The notes beneath the pieces were generated by a model that made no database searches, was not told the DNA's origin, and saw only the letters and a program-made list of their open reading frames with translations. 64,000 bases of DNA from Mucilaginibacter ginkgonis (GTDB lineage Bacteria > Bacteroidota > Bacteroidia > Sphingobacteriales > Sphingobacteriaceae): the NCBI RefSeq assembly GCF_009754905.2, contig NZ_CP066775.1, positions 2,356,001 through 2,420,000 of the forward strand, in the 5' to 3' direction. Position 1 is the first letter of the stretch; every line of letters starts with the position of its first letter. Of the stretch, positions 16,782 through 26,936 are shown in pieces. The position numbers and the translations under genes are program-made.

Positions 16782-18674
16782 TTATTTTACTTCTTCTTGG
16801 GGATTCTGGTTCTTCAACCAGTCGTTGTAATTGCCCAGGCCAATCGGGTTGTCCTCAAAGTCGTGAGGCAAATTTGATGTCATGGTCTCAGAATAAGGCA
16901 CGGTCTGCTGTATAAAGTCTTCATCTGCACCCGGCTTGCTGTAATCATAAGCCCAACGGTAAACAGTTGGAATTTCGCCCGGCCAGTTACCGTGGATGCG
17001 TTCAACTGGTGCGGTCCACTCAAGCGTTGTAGCATTCCAAGGGTTTTGAACAGATTTTTTACCAAAGAATATAGAATGGATAAAGTTAAACAAGAACGCT
17101 ACCTGTGCAACTGCCGCCATAATAGCAGACCAGGTTATAAACGTATTCACAGATACCCATTTCTTTAAAGATTCGATCTCTGTAAATGCGTAGTAACGAC
17201 GTGGCACACCGTCAAGGCCCATAAAGTGCATTGGGAAGAATACCAGGTAAGCGCCAATGAAAGTAAGCCAGAAGTGAAGGTAGCCCAAACGCTCGTCCAT
17301 CATACGGCCAAACATTCGCGGGAACCAATGGTAAACACCTGCAAGCATACCAAATATAGCTGCAGAACCCATTACCAGGTGGAAGTGGGCAACAACAAAA
17401 TAAGTATCATGTAAGTTAATATCGAGTGCAGCATTACCCAGGAATATACCGGTAATACCACCAGAGATAAAAAATGATACCAAACCTATAGCGAAAAGCA
17501 TCGCAGGTGTAAACCTGATGTTACCACGCCACAACGTAGCAAGCCAGTTAAATGTCTTAACCGCCGATGGCACCGCGATGATCAACGTTGTGATCATAAA
17601 CACACCACCCAGGAACGGATTCATACCCGTTACAAACATGTGGTGGCCCCACACGATAAAAGATAATACCGTAATACCGATAAGCGAGTAAACCATAGCG
17701 TGGTAACCGAAGATTGGTTTGCGGCTGTTTACACTCATTACCTCTGAAGCGATACCCATTGCTGGCATAATAACGATATATACTTCGGGGTGGCCCAGGA
17801 ACCAGAACAAGTGCTGGAACAATATCGGGCTACCGCCTTCAAAGTTCATTACTTTGCCAGCCAGTACAATATCTGATAAGTAGAAACTGGTACCAACGCT
17901 GCGGTCAAATATCAATAACACTACACCTGCAACAAGCACAGGGAATGCAAGGATACCCAGGATAGCGGTTAAGAAAAACGCCCAGATGGTTAACGGCATT
18001 TTCCAAAGGTCCATGCCTTTGGTACGCATGTTCAATACGGTACTAACATAGTTGATAGCGCCTAATAATGACGAGGCGATGAACATCACCATACTTACCA
18101 ACCATAAGGTCATACCTTCGGCAGAACCGGGCATTGCTTTAGGTAGTGCAGATAACGGCGGATAAATTGTCCAGCCACCGCTTGCAGGGCCTTTTTGTAC
18201 AATGAATGAGCTTAACATCACAACGCTTGCACCGAAGAACAACCAGTAAGAAAGCATATTCATAAACGGCGAAGCCATATCGCGGGCACCTAATTGCAGA
18301 GGAATAAGCAGGTTACTGAAAGTACCGCTCAAACCGGCTGTCAACACAAAGAATACCATGATAGTACCGTGGATAGTTACCAGGGACAGATAAAAGTCTG
18401 TGCTGATGCGGCCATCAGGTGCAAAGCGGCCTAATAAAGTCTCCAGCAAAGGAAAGCTTTTATCGGGGTAAGCCAGCTGGATACGGAAAAGTATAGATAA
18501 GATCATCGCGATAACCGCCATAGTAATACCCGTAATAAGGAATTGCTTAGCGATCATTTTATGATCCTGGCTGAAAACGTATTTGGTTAAAAAGGTATCG
18601 TGGTGAGCATGATCATCATGACCGTGGTCATGATGTTCTGTTCCGTAGTGACCTTCAACTGCTAATGTAGACAT
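16782..18674 (-). CDS. ctaD: Cytochrome c oxidase subunit I (aa3 type)
   Basis: 630 residues with at least twelve membrane helices; holds heme a, heme a3 and CuB and pumps protons. Seen: FYLSLVTIHGTIMVFFVLTA, the His-Tyr site WFLGHPEVYIVIMPAMG (the Glu of this motif is the D-channel end residue of A1-type oxidases), WGHHMFVTGMNP with the CuB His pair, and LHDTYFVVAHFHLVMG with the heme ligands. The N-terminus is His-rich (HYGTEHHDHGHDDHAHHD), as is that of subunit IV. The gene lies 18 bases after subunit II. Confidence 0.97.
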   Translation of the reverse strand: MSTLAVEGHYGTEHHDHGHDDHAHHDTFLTKYVFSQDHKMIAKQFLITGITMAVIAMILSILFRIQLAYPDKSFPLLETLLGRFAPDGRISTDFYLSLVTIHGTIMVFFVLTAGLSGTFSNLLIPLQLGARDMASPFMNMLSYWLFFGASVVMLSSFIVQKGPASGGWTIYPPLSALPKAMPGSAEGMTLWLVSMVMFIASSLLGAINYVSTVLNMRTKGMDLWKMPLTIWAFFLTAILGILAFPVLVAGVVLLIFDRSVGTSFYLSDIVLAGKVMNFEGGSPILFQHLFWFLGHPEVYIVIMPAMGIASEVMSVNSRKPIFGYHAMVYSLIGITVLSFIVWGHHMFVTGMNPFLGGVFMITTLIIAVPSAVKTFNWLATLWRGNIRFTPAMLFAIGLVSFFISGGITGIFLGNAALDINLHDTYFVVAHFHLVMGSAAIFGMLAGVYHWFPRMFGRMMDERLGYLHFWLTFIGAYLVFFPMHFMGLDGVPRRYYAFTEIESLKKWVSVNTFITWSAIMAAVAQVAFLFNFIHSIFFGKKSVQNPWNATTLEWTAPVERIHGNWPGEIPTVYRWAYDYSKPGADEDFIQQTVPYSETMTSNLPHDFEDNPIGLGNYNDWLKNQNPQEEVK

Positions 18675-18692
18675 AGTAGCTTTTTTCTTGTA

Positions 18693-19880
18693 TTAATTGT
18701 TTAACGCTAACCTTTTATTATCACTTTTTACAGAACCTGCATCTGCCATTTTCAACTCTTTTTTCAAAGCGTCTGACAGATATGGTTTTTGATGTGCAAG
18801 CCATACCTGATACTCTGCCTGAGATACCACGCGTACTACTTTTTGCATGTTATAGTGGCTTCCACCGCAGATCTTGTTACAATACATGCGATACTCAAAC
18901 GTTGGATCGTCAAGCCTGTTGCGCATATCATTGGTAGTGATAATAGGTACAAATTTAAAGAAGGTAGGCAAGCCCGGTACAGCATTCATCTGCACGCGGA
19001 AGTTTGGCATGTACATACTATGTATAACATCTTGCGCTAAAATATTAATGCGGATAGATTTGTTAACAGGGAGTACGATAGTGTCAGCCGCTAAATCATC
19101 GAGGCTATGACGATCCTGAAAATCGACACCCAATTTATTTGTTCCTGTGATCAGTTTATAGCTTTTTCTGCCTAACTGACCGTCCCGACCGGGGTAACGT
19201 ACTTCCCATGCAAACTGGTGCCCTGTAATATCAATGTTTAACGAAGCCTTTTCGCCTTTAGCGTCAACAGTGTTAGTGATCTCTCTCCATGTAAAGAAGC
19301 CAAACACAACCAGTACCGTTAACACGATAGCAGGAATGATTGTCCAAACCTTCTCAATGGTATTATTATGCGGCAAATAGTATGCTTTGCGTTTTTCAGA
19401 ACCGCGGTATTTAAATGCGAAGCCGAACAACAGTATCTGTGTGCCGATAAATACGATAACGGTGATACCAAAAGTGATCCAAAACATGTGGTCAATTTTA
19501 ATACCGTGCAATGAAGCAGATTCCGGCAAGATCATGCTGCCTTGAACAGAGAACGACCACCAAACACCAATCATACCTATCACCAAAAAGGCAATAAAGA
19601 AATAAGCCATAAGGTTATTCAATTTTATAGGCTCTTTATGTTGTATCTGCTGGGTAATGTCATAAACCTTAAGTATTTTACCAATTATGGCAATTGCAAG
19701 GCATATCACCAAAAACAGCAATACGTAGTAACCGGGGCCCACCCAAACGTTTGCCTTTTCGGTCGCTGCAGGGGTAGTAGCGTTAACAGTAGCCTGTGCC
19801 CAAACACCTGTTGCAGATAATAAAAGCAAGGTTAATGCAGCAAAGAACTTGTTTATATTTATGAGTTTTCTGAATGCCAT
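18693..19880 (-). CDS. ctaC: Cytochrome c oxidase subunit II
   Basis: 395 residues from ATG 19880; an ATG at 19907 would coincide with the predicted transcription start and lie before the signal peptide (MAFRKLININKFFAALTLLL.., cleaved at GVWA before Gln). CuA site: DVIHSMYMP and EYRMYCNKICGGSHYNMQ, giving His, Cys, Cys, His and Met ligands. There are four membrane segments rather than the usual two: an extra pair (about 40-65 and 75-100) precedes the normal hairpin, a Bacteroidota layout. No fused cytochrome c domain, so it must receive electrons from a separate donor, plausibly ActE or ActA of the adjacent complex. Confidence 0.95.
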   Translation of the reverse strand: MAFRKLININKFFAALTLLLLSATGVWAQATVNATTPAATEKANVWVGPGYYVLLFLVICLAIAIIGKILKVYDITQQIQHKEPIKLNNLMAYFFIAFLVIGMIGVWWSFSVQGSMILPESASLHGIKIDHMFWITFGITVIVFIGTQILLFGFAFKYRGSEKRKAYYLPHNNTIEKVWTIIPAIVLTVLVVFGFFTWREITNTVDAKGEKASLNIDITGHQFAWEVRYPGRDGQLGRKSYKLITGTNKLGVDFQDRHSLDDLAADTIVLPVNKSIRINILAQDVIHSMYMPNFRVQMNAVPGLPTFFKFVPIITTNDMRNRLDDPTFEYRMYCNKICGGSHYNMQKVVRVVSQAEYQVWLAHQKPYLSDALKKELKMADAGSVKSDNKRLALNN

Positions 19881-19913
19881 TTTATAGTTCGGTTTGGTAT
19901 TCTTCAATTTTTA

Positions 19914-19921
19914 CAAAGTTA
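19914..19921 (-). promoter_or_regulatory. -7 box between actF and oxidase subunit II
   Basis: TAACTTTG on the minus strand (TAnnTTTG consensus), 33 bases before the chosen subunit II ATG and just past the actF stop. It suggests an internal promoter allowing the oxidase half of the cluster to be transcribed apart from the act genes. Confidence 0.45.
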
Positions 19922-19928
19922 GCAATTA

Positions 19929-21206
19929 TTAAATGTGATGATGAAGGCTCTCGTCTACAAACGGGTGTTTAGCCGGCACTAACGCTTTAAATTTACTTAA
20001 GGCTGTAAGTGCGGTAAAGGTGAATAAGCCTGCAAAACCGACGAAGATGGCAAAGTCTTCTATACCAAAAGGAACTTTAGCCCCTTCAGGCAATTTTAAT
20101 GTACCCGGCATGATCATTAGGTAGTAGTCTAACCAGTGGCCGATGATCAACACAATACATACAATTTTAACGCGTTGTAATACCCTTTTAGCGTCGCGCG
20201 ACATTAATAATAACAATGGCGACACAAAGTTTAACACAATGTTTAACCAGAACCACCATTTATATTCGGGCTCCCAGCGTTTGTAGAAATACACAGACTC
20301 CTCCGGCATGTTGGCATACCAGGTTAAGAAGAACTGTGCAAACCAAACGTATGTCCAGAAGATAGAGAAACCAAACATCAGTTTACCCAATGTATGAATG
20401 TGGTCTACATGTATCCATTGGAAATAACCGCTCTGATACATATAGATTAATATCAAGGTGATCACAGATAAACCTGCTACGTGTAAGGCAGCCAGGTTAT
20501 ACCAGCCAAACATGGTAGAGAACCAGTGCGCTTCTAAAGACATTACACCACCAAATGCGAAGATCGGGTATGTAAAGCCAAAGATTACCAGGAATATCAA
20601 TGAATACTTAAAGCTTTTCTCGTAGTTAACCATTCCGCCCATTTGATCTTCTGTTTCAGAAAACCTAACCAGCATACGGCCAAATAACGCGTATAAGAAT
20701 AGTAAAACAATGATAGTACCTAAAAAGAACGGAATGTTAAGGAAAGGTGCTTTACCTGTGATGATAGCATCATAGATCTTGCTTGAAGGGTCGGTCAAAC
20801 CCTTAGTGGCCCAGTGCGCATACAAATAAGGGGCTTTTACTTCATGGCCTTCAATCATCTCGGGATGGGTAGTAAATAAACCCGCAAGGATGATCACTAT
20901 TAATATTAAGCCTGCAATTGGCAGTGTACGTGCCAAAGCTTGTGGTATACGCAAAATTGCTACAGACCAGCCCGCTTGTGCCGCGTATTGGTACGCCATA
21001 AAAAACACACCGCAAATACAAACGCAGGCAAAGTAATAACCGCAAAGCAACAGATTAGAAAAGGTACGCTGAATGCCCATCTCGCCGTGATCGGCAAAGA
21101 ACCCATATAAAATGCCTAAGACACCTATAACAATTGCTACCAAGCTCCAGGTTTTTATCTTGCCTGTAAACTCGTAATGGTTGTCAAAACTATATTCAGT
21201 TTTCAT
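19929..21206 (-). CDS. actF: Alternative complex III subunit ActF (quinone-binding membrane subunit 2)
   Basis: 425 residues, about ten membrane helices, NrfD/PsrC-like fold related to ActC. Seen: YHYEFTGKIKTW near the N-terminus, FSNLLLCGYYFACVCICGVFFMAYQYAAQAGW, AHWFSTMFGWYNLAALHVAG, and FSIFWTYVWFAQFFLTWYANMPEESVYF, the stretch typical of ActF proteins. Works in the quinol:cytochrome c oxidoreductase that replaces bc1 in Bacteroidota. Last gene of the act set, 14 bases after actE. Confidence 0.92.
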   Translation of the reverse strand: MKTEYSFDNHYEFTGKIKTWSLVAIVIGVLGILYGFFADHGEMGIQRTFSNLLLCGYYFACVCICGVFFMAYQYAAQAGWSVAILRIPQALARTLPIAGLILIVIILAGLFTTHPEMIEGHEVKAPYLYAHWATKGLTDPSSKIYDAIITGKAPFLNIPFFLGTIIVLLFLYALFGRMLVRFSETEDQMGGMVNYEKSFKYSLIFLVIFGFTYPIFAFGGVMSLEAHWFSTMFGWYNLAALHVAGLSVITLILIYMYQSGYFQWIHVDHIHTLGKLMFGFSIFWTYVWFAQFFLTWYANMPEESVYFYKRWEPEYKWWFWLNIVLNFVSPLLLLMSRDAKRVLQRVKIVCIVLIIGHWLDYYLMIMPGTLKLPEGAKVPFGIEDFAIFVGFAGLFTFTALTALSKFKALVPAKHPFVDESLHHHI

Positions 21207-21220
21207 CTATCTCTAATTGC

Positions 21221-21796
21221 TTATAAGTTTTGTAAATGATGAACATAAGTGATCACTTTCCATCTCTCTTCCGGTGCTAACTGCGACGCGTATGAACCCA
21301 TAGAGTTTACGCCGTAAGTAATGGTGTGATATATTTTACCATCTGTCAATTCTTTCATGGCGCCACCGCGAGATGACTGGCCCTTAGAATAAGATGGCGG
21401 AGCCGGGAAACCGTGCTGAACCACCAAACCATCGCCCTGGCCTGTTACGCCATGGCAAGGCGAGCAGTAGTGCTCAAACAAAACCTTACCCTCATCAAAG
21501 TTGGCTTTGTTTTGAGCGATAGGGTTTTTAACCTCGAGGCCGGCTTGTAAATAACCGTCTTTAGTATTTGGATAGTCAAAGCGGGTAAAACCCAATGGAA
21601 TTGTACCTGCAGGCGGCACCTGTGCAGTTTTACCGTCTTTAAAGTTCGGGTTCTTCTGGTCAGGGTCGTAAGCAATATGTTCATACATATTGGGTGCATA
21701 CTCCCAACCGGTGCTCTTGTTGTCTTTACAAGAGGTAGCCAGTATGGTTGCAGCAATAGTAACAGCTGTAATACCCAATACTTTATATTTATTCAT
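21221..21796 (-). CDS. actE: Alternative complex III subunit ActE (mono-heme cytochrome c lipoprotein)
   Basis: 191 residues from ATG 21796, which overlaps the end of actD by 8 bases; an ATG at 21805 is also in frame. Lipobox ILATSC puts the lipidated Cys at about residue 23. One heme site CSPCHG, and a distal Met candidate in GVNSMGSYASQL. Class I cytochrome c domain in the last ~90 residues. Passes electrons from the ActA/ActB wire to the oxidase or a carrier at the outer face of the cytoplasmic membrane. Confidence 0.93.
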   Translation of the reverse strand: MNKYKVLGITAVTIAATILATSCKDNKSTGWEYAPNMYEHIAYDPDQKNPNFKDGKTAQVPPAGTIPLGFTRFDYPNTKDGYLQAGLEVKNPIAQNKANFDEGKVLFEHYCSPCHGVTGQGDGLVVQHGFPAPPSYSKGQSSRGGAMKELTDGKIYHTITYGVNSMGSYASQLAPEERWKVITYVHHLQNL

Positions 21797-22328
21797 AGCT
21801 AACATATTTTCTTTCGTTATGCTTAACTTCTGTGGCACCTGCTTCTGTTAAAATGCGGGTGATATCTTCGTGCGGAAGGCTTAAGCCCTTTGGATTTATA
21901 GCGATAACAAATTTATCATTAGTGGCACGCAGATCCATAACACGTGCCGTGCGACCGGGGAACAAGTGCGTTGCGAAAAAGAATGTACCTACCATGCCAA
22001 ACGCAGTGAACAATACGGTCCACTCAAAGCAAAAAGGCACAAAATCGGGCATGGCAAAGTGTGGCTTGCCGCCAATGTTCATTGGCCAGTCATGAACAAG
22101 TGTGTAATACACTATGCTGAATATTACGCTCAAACCTGTGCAGCCGCAAAGAAATGCTGCATAACCAAGGCGCGAATCTTTAATGTTCAATTTATCTTCT
22201 ATACCGTGGATTGGCATTGGCGTGTACACATCATAAATAGTAACACTATTTTTCTGCAGGCCATCGATGCCGTCCATCATTTCATCAGGGTCATCAAAAA
22301 CACCCAATATCATTTTAGTGCTGCTCAT
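21789..22328 (-). CDS. actD: Alternative complex III subunit ActD (DUF3341)
   Basis: 179 residues. DUF3341 pattern: MILGVFDDPDEMMDGIDGLQK and VYTPMPIHGIEDKL, then two membrane helices (about 55-80 and 95-120), then a cytoplasmic ferredoxin-like tail with HEDITRILTEAGATEV. It is a structural membrane subunit of alternative complex III without cofactors. It sits 2 bases after actC and overlaps actE, so it is translated as part of the same message. Confidence 0.93.
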   Translation of the reverse strand: MSSTKMILGVFDDPDEMMDGIDGLQKNSVTIYDVYTPMPIHGIEDKLNIKDSRLGYAAFLCGCTGLSVIFSIVYYTLVHDWPMNIGGKPHFAMPDFVPFCFEWTVLFTAFGMVGTFFFATHLFPGRTARVMDLRATNDKFVIAINPKGLSLPHEDITRILTEAGATEVKHNERKYVSYE

Positions 22329-22330
22329 GG

Positions 22331-23803
22331 TTATACGTTTTCGTAGTCAGACAGCTCAACGCTATCGTATTTTTGTAATGATTCTTTGTAAAACTGTACT
22401 TGTTCAGGATCAAGGTGGCCTTCTTTAATTTGTTTAAGCTTCATTTGCTCACTTGCAGTTTTAAGCAAAAGCTTAACCTCGCCGATAGCCAGTGATGGAG
22501 CCAAACGAATAAATATCAGGAACATGGTAAAGAACAAGCCTATCGAACCGATGAAGATACTTACGTCAACCCAGCTTGGATAGAACATTACCCAGCTAGA
22601 TGGTACATAGTCGCGGTGCAGTGATGTTACGATGATCACAAAACGCTCGAACCACATACCGATATTTACGATAATAGAAAGAATCCAGGATGCCATAATA
22701 CTCAAACGGATCTTTCGGAACCAGAATAACTGCGGTGTAATTACGTTACAGGTCATCATGCTCCAGTACGCCCACCAGTAAGGACCGGTTGAACGGTTGA
22801 TGAACGCGTATTGCTCATATTCTACACCTGAGTACCATGCGATAAAGAATTCTGTCAGGTAAGCTACACCTACAATAGAACCCGTCAAAATGATGATCTT
22901 GTTCATCGACTCGATGTGGAACATGGTAATGTAGTTCTCTAAACCTAATACCTTACGGGCTACCAATAATAGTGTTTGCACCATAGCAAAACCAGAGAAG
23001 ATAGCACCCGCAACGAAGTATGGCGGGAAGATGGTAGTATGCCATCCCGGTTCAAGCGATGTAGCAAAGTCAAAGGACACGATTGTGTGTACCGAAAGTA
23101 CCAGTGGCGTTGATATACCTGCAAGGATCAATGATACAGTTTCAAAACGTTGCCAGGTTTTTACTGAACCTGTCCAGCCGAATGATGCTATGCCATACAT
23201 CTTTTGTTTAAGGCCTGTAGCCCTGTCGCGAATAGCGGCAAGATCGGGCAGTAAACCTGTATACCAGAATACCAATGATACAGAGAAATAAGTCGATATC
23301 GCGAACACGTCCATCATCAGGGCCGAGTTCCAGTTTACCCAAAGAGAACCGTATTGGTTTGGCAATGGTAACGTCCAGTAAGCTAACCAGGGGCGGCCCA
23401 TGTGACCGAAAATGTACGTGGCTGCACAGATTACCGCGAAGATGGTCATCGCTTCTGCAGAGCGGTTGATCGAGTTACGCCAGTTTTGACGGAAAATCAA
23501 AAGTACCGCGGAGATGAGCGTACCCGCGTGGCCGATACCTACCCACCATACGAAACCGGTGATATCCCAAGCCCAGCCAACTGTTTTATTCAACCCCCAT
23601 TCGCCTACACCGAACCAAAAGGTCCAGCTGATGGCAAATACCCACAGGGCGGCAAACAAAGATGCTACGCCGAAGCCTATCCACCAGGCTTTGCTTGGAT
23701 TACTTTCAACAGGGAGTAATACTTCGTCGGTAATTTGCCCGTAGGTTATATTCCTGCCGGTAATTAACGGTTCCCTTATTATTGATTCTTTGTGAGATGA
23801 CAT
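22331..23803 (-). CDS. actC: Alternative complex III subunit ActC (NrfD/PsrC-like quinol-binding)
   Basis: 490 residues with about ten membrane helices in two bundles. NrfD signatures: WWIGFGVASLFAALWVFAIS, WDITGFVWWVGIGHAGTLISAVLL, YFSVSLVFWYTGLLPDLAAIRD and LSVHTIVSFDFATSLEPGWH. This is the main quinol-oxidising membrane subunit, docking to the iron-sulfur protein ActB. The last ~45 residues are cytoplasmic and charged. Starts 24 bases after the actB stop. Confidence 0.95.
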   Translation of the reverse strand: MSSHKESIIREPLITGRNITYGQITDEVLLPVESNPSKAWWIGFGVASLFAALWVFAISWTFWFGVGEWGLNKTVGWAWDITGFVWWVGIGHAGTLISAVLLIFRQNWRNSINRSAEAMTIFAVICAATYIFGHMGRPWLAYWTLPLPNQYGSLWVNWNSALMMDVFAISTYFSVSLVFWYTGLLPDLAAIRDRATGLKQKMYGIASFGWTGSVKTWQRFETVSLILAGISTPLVLSVHTIVSFDFATSLEPGWHTTIFPPYFVAGAIFSGFAMVQTLLLVARKVLGLENYITMFHIESMNKIIILTGSIVGVAYLTEFFIAWYSGVEYEQYAFINRSTGPYWWAYWSMMTCNVITPQLFWFRKIRLSIMASWILSIIVNIGMWFERFVIIVTSLHRDYVPSSWVMFYPSWVDVSIFIGSIGLFFTMFLIFIRLAPSLAIGEVKLLLKTASEQMKLKQIKEGHLDPEQVQFYKESLQKYDSVELSDYENV

Positions 23804-23827
23804 ATAGTATTTTTTATCTCTTTTAAA

Positions 23828-26800
23828 TTAAGCCCCTGTTACAGTTGTGTTTCTGATCTTAGCCTGGTAACCAATACCCGGTTTAACGTTAAGCTCTTCT
23901 AACACATAATAAGTACGCTCGCTCTTCAATGCTTTTGCAACTTCAGAGTTAGGGTCATTAAGGTTACCGAAAACAATTGCGTTTGTAGGGCATGATTGCT
24001 GACAAGCCATTTTAACTTCACCGTCCTGTAACGGGCGTTTCTCCAGCTTGGCTTTCAATTTACCTGCCTGTATACGCTGCACGCACATGCTGCATTTCTC
24101 CATTACACCACGGAAACGGGTAGTAACGTCAGGGTTAAGCACAAGCTCGGTGTATTCATTTTGGATATAGTTCTCAAAACGAGAGTCATTCCAGTAGTTA
24201 AACCAGTTGAAACGGCGCACTTTGTAAGGGCAGTTGTTTGCACAATAACGTGTACCTACGCAACGGTTATAGGTCATCATGTTCAAGCCTTCGCTTGAGT
24301 GTGTGGTGGCCAATACCGGGCATACAGTTTCACAAGGCGCGTGGTCGCAATGCTGGCAAAGCATTGGCTGGTAAGTAACCTGTACATGATCAAGATCATC
24401 AAGTTTGTTGATCTCTTTTTCTTTAGTTACAGATTTTTCACCGTCTTTAAAGCTGTAGTAACGGTCAATACGTATCCAGTGCATCTCGCGGCGGTTACGC
24501 ACTTCATCGCGTCCCACAACCGGAACGTTATTCTCCGCAGTACACGCAACTATACAAGATCCGCAGCCTGTACAAGCGTTAAGATCTATAGCCATTACCC
24601 AGTTGTAGGTTGGGCGTTGGTATTCGTCCCAAAGATCATAATTCTCTTTGCCTTCGCCTTTACCGGTGATCGACTCAGGATTTTTAACGTATTGGGTTAA
24701 AGTACCTTCTTTGATAATGCTGTTACGGCCTTCGTAAGAGTGGTGTGTTTGCGTTTGCGCGAACACATATGTCAATGCGCCGGTCTTTTTAACATCGGCA
24801 ACAATTGAATTCTGGAAAGTACCGTTGCGGTAAGTTGCAAACGGGAACGCGTTTTTACCTACGCCCTCACCTACTTTACCCGCTTTTGTGCGGCCATAAC
24901 CTACCGACACAGAAATAGTGCCTTGTGCTTGTCCCGGCTGGTAAAGCACCGGCAGGTCAATAGTATAACCGTTAGCGGTGATCGAGATCCAATCGCCTTC
25001 TTCTAAGCCCCATTGTTTAGCAGTTTTAACCGCGATGGCAGCAAAGTTATCCCATGTTACTTTAGTAACCGGATCAGGCAATTCTTGTAACCATGGGTTG
25101 TTAGCTTTTTTGCCGTCGCCAAGGTTAGGGCTTTCAAATATTTGCAGTTCTAATTTACCGTCGCCGCTTGCAGCTATCTGGCTTGCATGGCCGGCAATAG
25201 TTTGAACAACAGCGTTGAGATCTTTGCTAAAGGTGTAAGTGCCGGCCGGTTTAGCGGCAGCTTTTACATAGCCTGTTTGCAATAATTTTTCCCATCCGGC
25301 CTGGCCGCTTAAACCTGCAATAGGCATAATGGTTTTCTCCCAGGTGTTACGTACGTAAGTGTAGTAATCTTTAACCGGCGCGTTAGCCCAAACCAATAAG
25401 CTTTGCTCTGCAGGGCGGGTATCATAAACCGGATTAATTGTTGGCTGGATAATAGTATAGTAACCTTCTGCAGCGTTTGCATCGCCCCAGGTTTCTAAGT
25501 AGTGGCTTTGAGGCGCAATAATATTAGAAACAGCAGCAGTCTCATCGCGGTAAGCCGACAATGAGACCAGCAGTTTGGTTTTGCCTAAAGCAGCTTTAAA
25601 TGCTTTGGCGTCGTAATAATCATAAATTGGGTTGCTGTTTAAAAAGAACACACAGTCAACCTCGCCGCGGTTCATCTCATTAACCAACTCAACAATACCG
25701 GCATCGTTACCATTGTATTGTTTTGATGGATTATCAAGATCGATAGTGGTACTGTAGCTGCCTAACAAAGAGTTGATAGCATTAACCAATATCTGTGTAG
25801 CTACATCATTGCTTCCCGAAACCACTAAAGCGCGGCCTTTTGCCGCCATCAATTCTTTAGCTGCGAGGGTAATAGCGGTATCTGTAGCGGCATTGCTTAC
25901 TTTTTTACCGCCACCAAGCGTGTTACCACTAAGCGCGTTGTATAAGCTAATGATCGCGGTGCCCTCTTCTGAAGGTTTGATCGGCATACGCACGTCGGCG
26001 TTACTGCCGGTTAGGCTCATACCTGTCTCGAACTGGATGTGGCGAGACATTTTCTTTTCTTCTAAGGCTTTTGCGGCACGGTTAGAAGCATATTGACGGC
26101 TAAACTCTGTGTGTGAGATCCAGCTGCCTAAGAAATCGGCGCCGAAGCTTACAATAACATCAGCCTTGTCAAAATTGTAATGCGGTAATACGGCTTTACC
26201 AAAGCTATTTTGATTAGCCTGGATGATACCTGTATAAGATACTGCATCGTATACTACGTGTTTTGCAGTAGGATAAGCGGCAATGAAATCGGCAATTACA
26301 CCTAAAGTAGATGGGCTGTTGATGCTTGACGTTACCAGGCGGATACCTTTACCAGATGCTTTTGTAGTTGCTAAACGGTTTTTTATATAGGTGTCGATCG
26401 CGTCCCAGCCGCTTTCGCCGCCGTCTTGCATAGGGCCTTTTAAACGGCTTGAATCATACAGATCTAATACAGAAGCCTGTGCAGCTGATGATGTACCGCC
26501 TTTGCCAAAAATATCGTTAGGGTTACCTTCAATTTTAATAGGACGGCCTTCGCGGGTCTTTACCAATATAGCCTGGCCTTCGTAACTAGATACATAGAAG
26601 TTGGCCAAACCCGGGGTGATCTCTTCAGGCTTTATTAAGTAAGGGATAGATTTGTGAACCGGAACCTTTTGGCAGGCTGCTAATGACACAGCACCAACGC
26701 CAAAACCTAAAGCTTTTAAAAAGTCGCGGCGCGGAGTTTTTGATTTAAGCCCGTCGCCCTCTAATATATCTTCGATAGGGATAGGCTCTGCAAACTCGTG

Positions 26801-26875
26801 CTTGTTCTTTTCAACAAACTCGGGAGTTTTGTTCAGTTCTTCTAAACCTTTCCAGTATTTTTTATTGCTTTCCAT
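23828..26875 (-). CDS. actB: Alternative complex III subunit ActB (TAT-exported molybdopterin-like/Fe-S protein)
   Basis: 1015 residues. A TAT signal lies inside the N-terminus (TPRRDFLKALGFGVGAVSLAAC, roughly residues 48-69), the family's variant position. Residues ~75-740 resemble a molybdopterin oxidoreductase but lack the usual N-terminal Fe-S Cys set, as expected for ActB, which carries no Mo. The C-terminal ~260 residues bind four clusters: CTGCGSCIVACTAEN, CQHCDHAPCETVCP, CVGTRYCANNCP and CSMCVQRIQ..CQQSCP; the CVGTRYC spacing is the 3Fe-4S-like variant. Accepts electrons from quinol at ActC and passes them to the hemes of ActA. Confidence 0.95.
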   Translation of the reverse strand: MESNKKYWKGLEELNKTPEFVEKNKHEFAEPIPIEDILEGDGLKSKTPRRDFLKALGFGVGAVSLAACQKVPVHKSIPYLIKPEEITPGLANFYVSSYEGQAILVKTREGRPIKIEGNPNDIFGKGGTSSAAQASVLDLYDSSRLKGPMQDGGESGWDAIDTYIKNRLATTKASGKGIRLVTSSINSPSTLGVIADFIAAYPTAKHVVYDAVSYTGIIQANQNSFGKAVLPHYNFDKADVIVSFGADFLGSWISHTEFSRQYASNRAAKALEEKKMSRHIQFETGMSLTGSNADVRMPIKPSEEGTAIISLYNALSGNTLGGGKKVSNAATDTAITLAAKELMAAKGRALVVSGSNDVATQILVNAINSLLGSYSTTIDLDNPSKQYNGNDAGIVELVNEMNRGEVDCVFFLNSNPIYDYYDAKAFKAALGKTKLLVSLSAYRDETAAVSNIIAPQSHYLETWGDANAAEGYYTIIQPTINPVYDTRPAEQSLLVWANAPVKDYYTYVRNTWEKTIMPIAGLSGQAGWEKLLQTGYVKAAAKPAGTYTFSKDLNAVVQTIAGHASQIAASGDGKLELQIFESPNLGDGKKANNPWLQELPDPVTKVTWDNFAAIAVKTAKQWGLEEGDWISITANGYTIDLPVLYQPGQAQGTISVSVGYGRTKAGKVGEGVGKNAFPFATYRNGTFQNSIVADVKKTGALTYVFAQTQTHHSYEGRNSIIKEGTLTQYVKNPESITGKGEGKENYDLWDEYQRPTYNWVMAIDLNACTGCGSCIVACTAENNVPVVGRDEVRNRREMHWIRIDRYYSFKDGEKSVTKEKEINKLDDLDHVQVTYQPMLCQHCDHAPCETVCPVLATTHSSEGLNMMTYNRCVGTRYCANNCPYKVRRFNWFNYWNDSRFENYIQNEYTELVLNPDVTTRFRGVMEKCSMCVQRIQAGKLKAKLEKRPLQDGEVKMACQQSCPTNAIVFGNLNDPNSEVAKALKSERTYYVLEELNVKPGIGYQAKIRNTTVTGA

Positions 26876-26936
26876 TTAAGCTATATAAACTGTAATTGCT
26901 AAGTTTCTTTTTTTAAATTTTCGATTCGCGATGATG

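Noticed and set aside
23828..26875. ActB as a true molybdoenzyme
   Set aside because: The usual N-terminal Fe-S cysteines and Mo-ligand residue of molybdopterin oxidoreductases are not evident, and its neighbours are those of alternative complex III, whose ActB carries no Mo.
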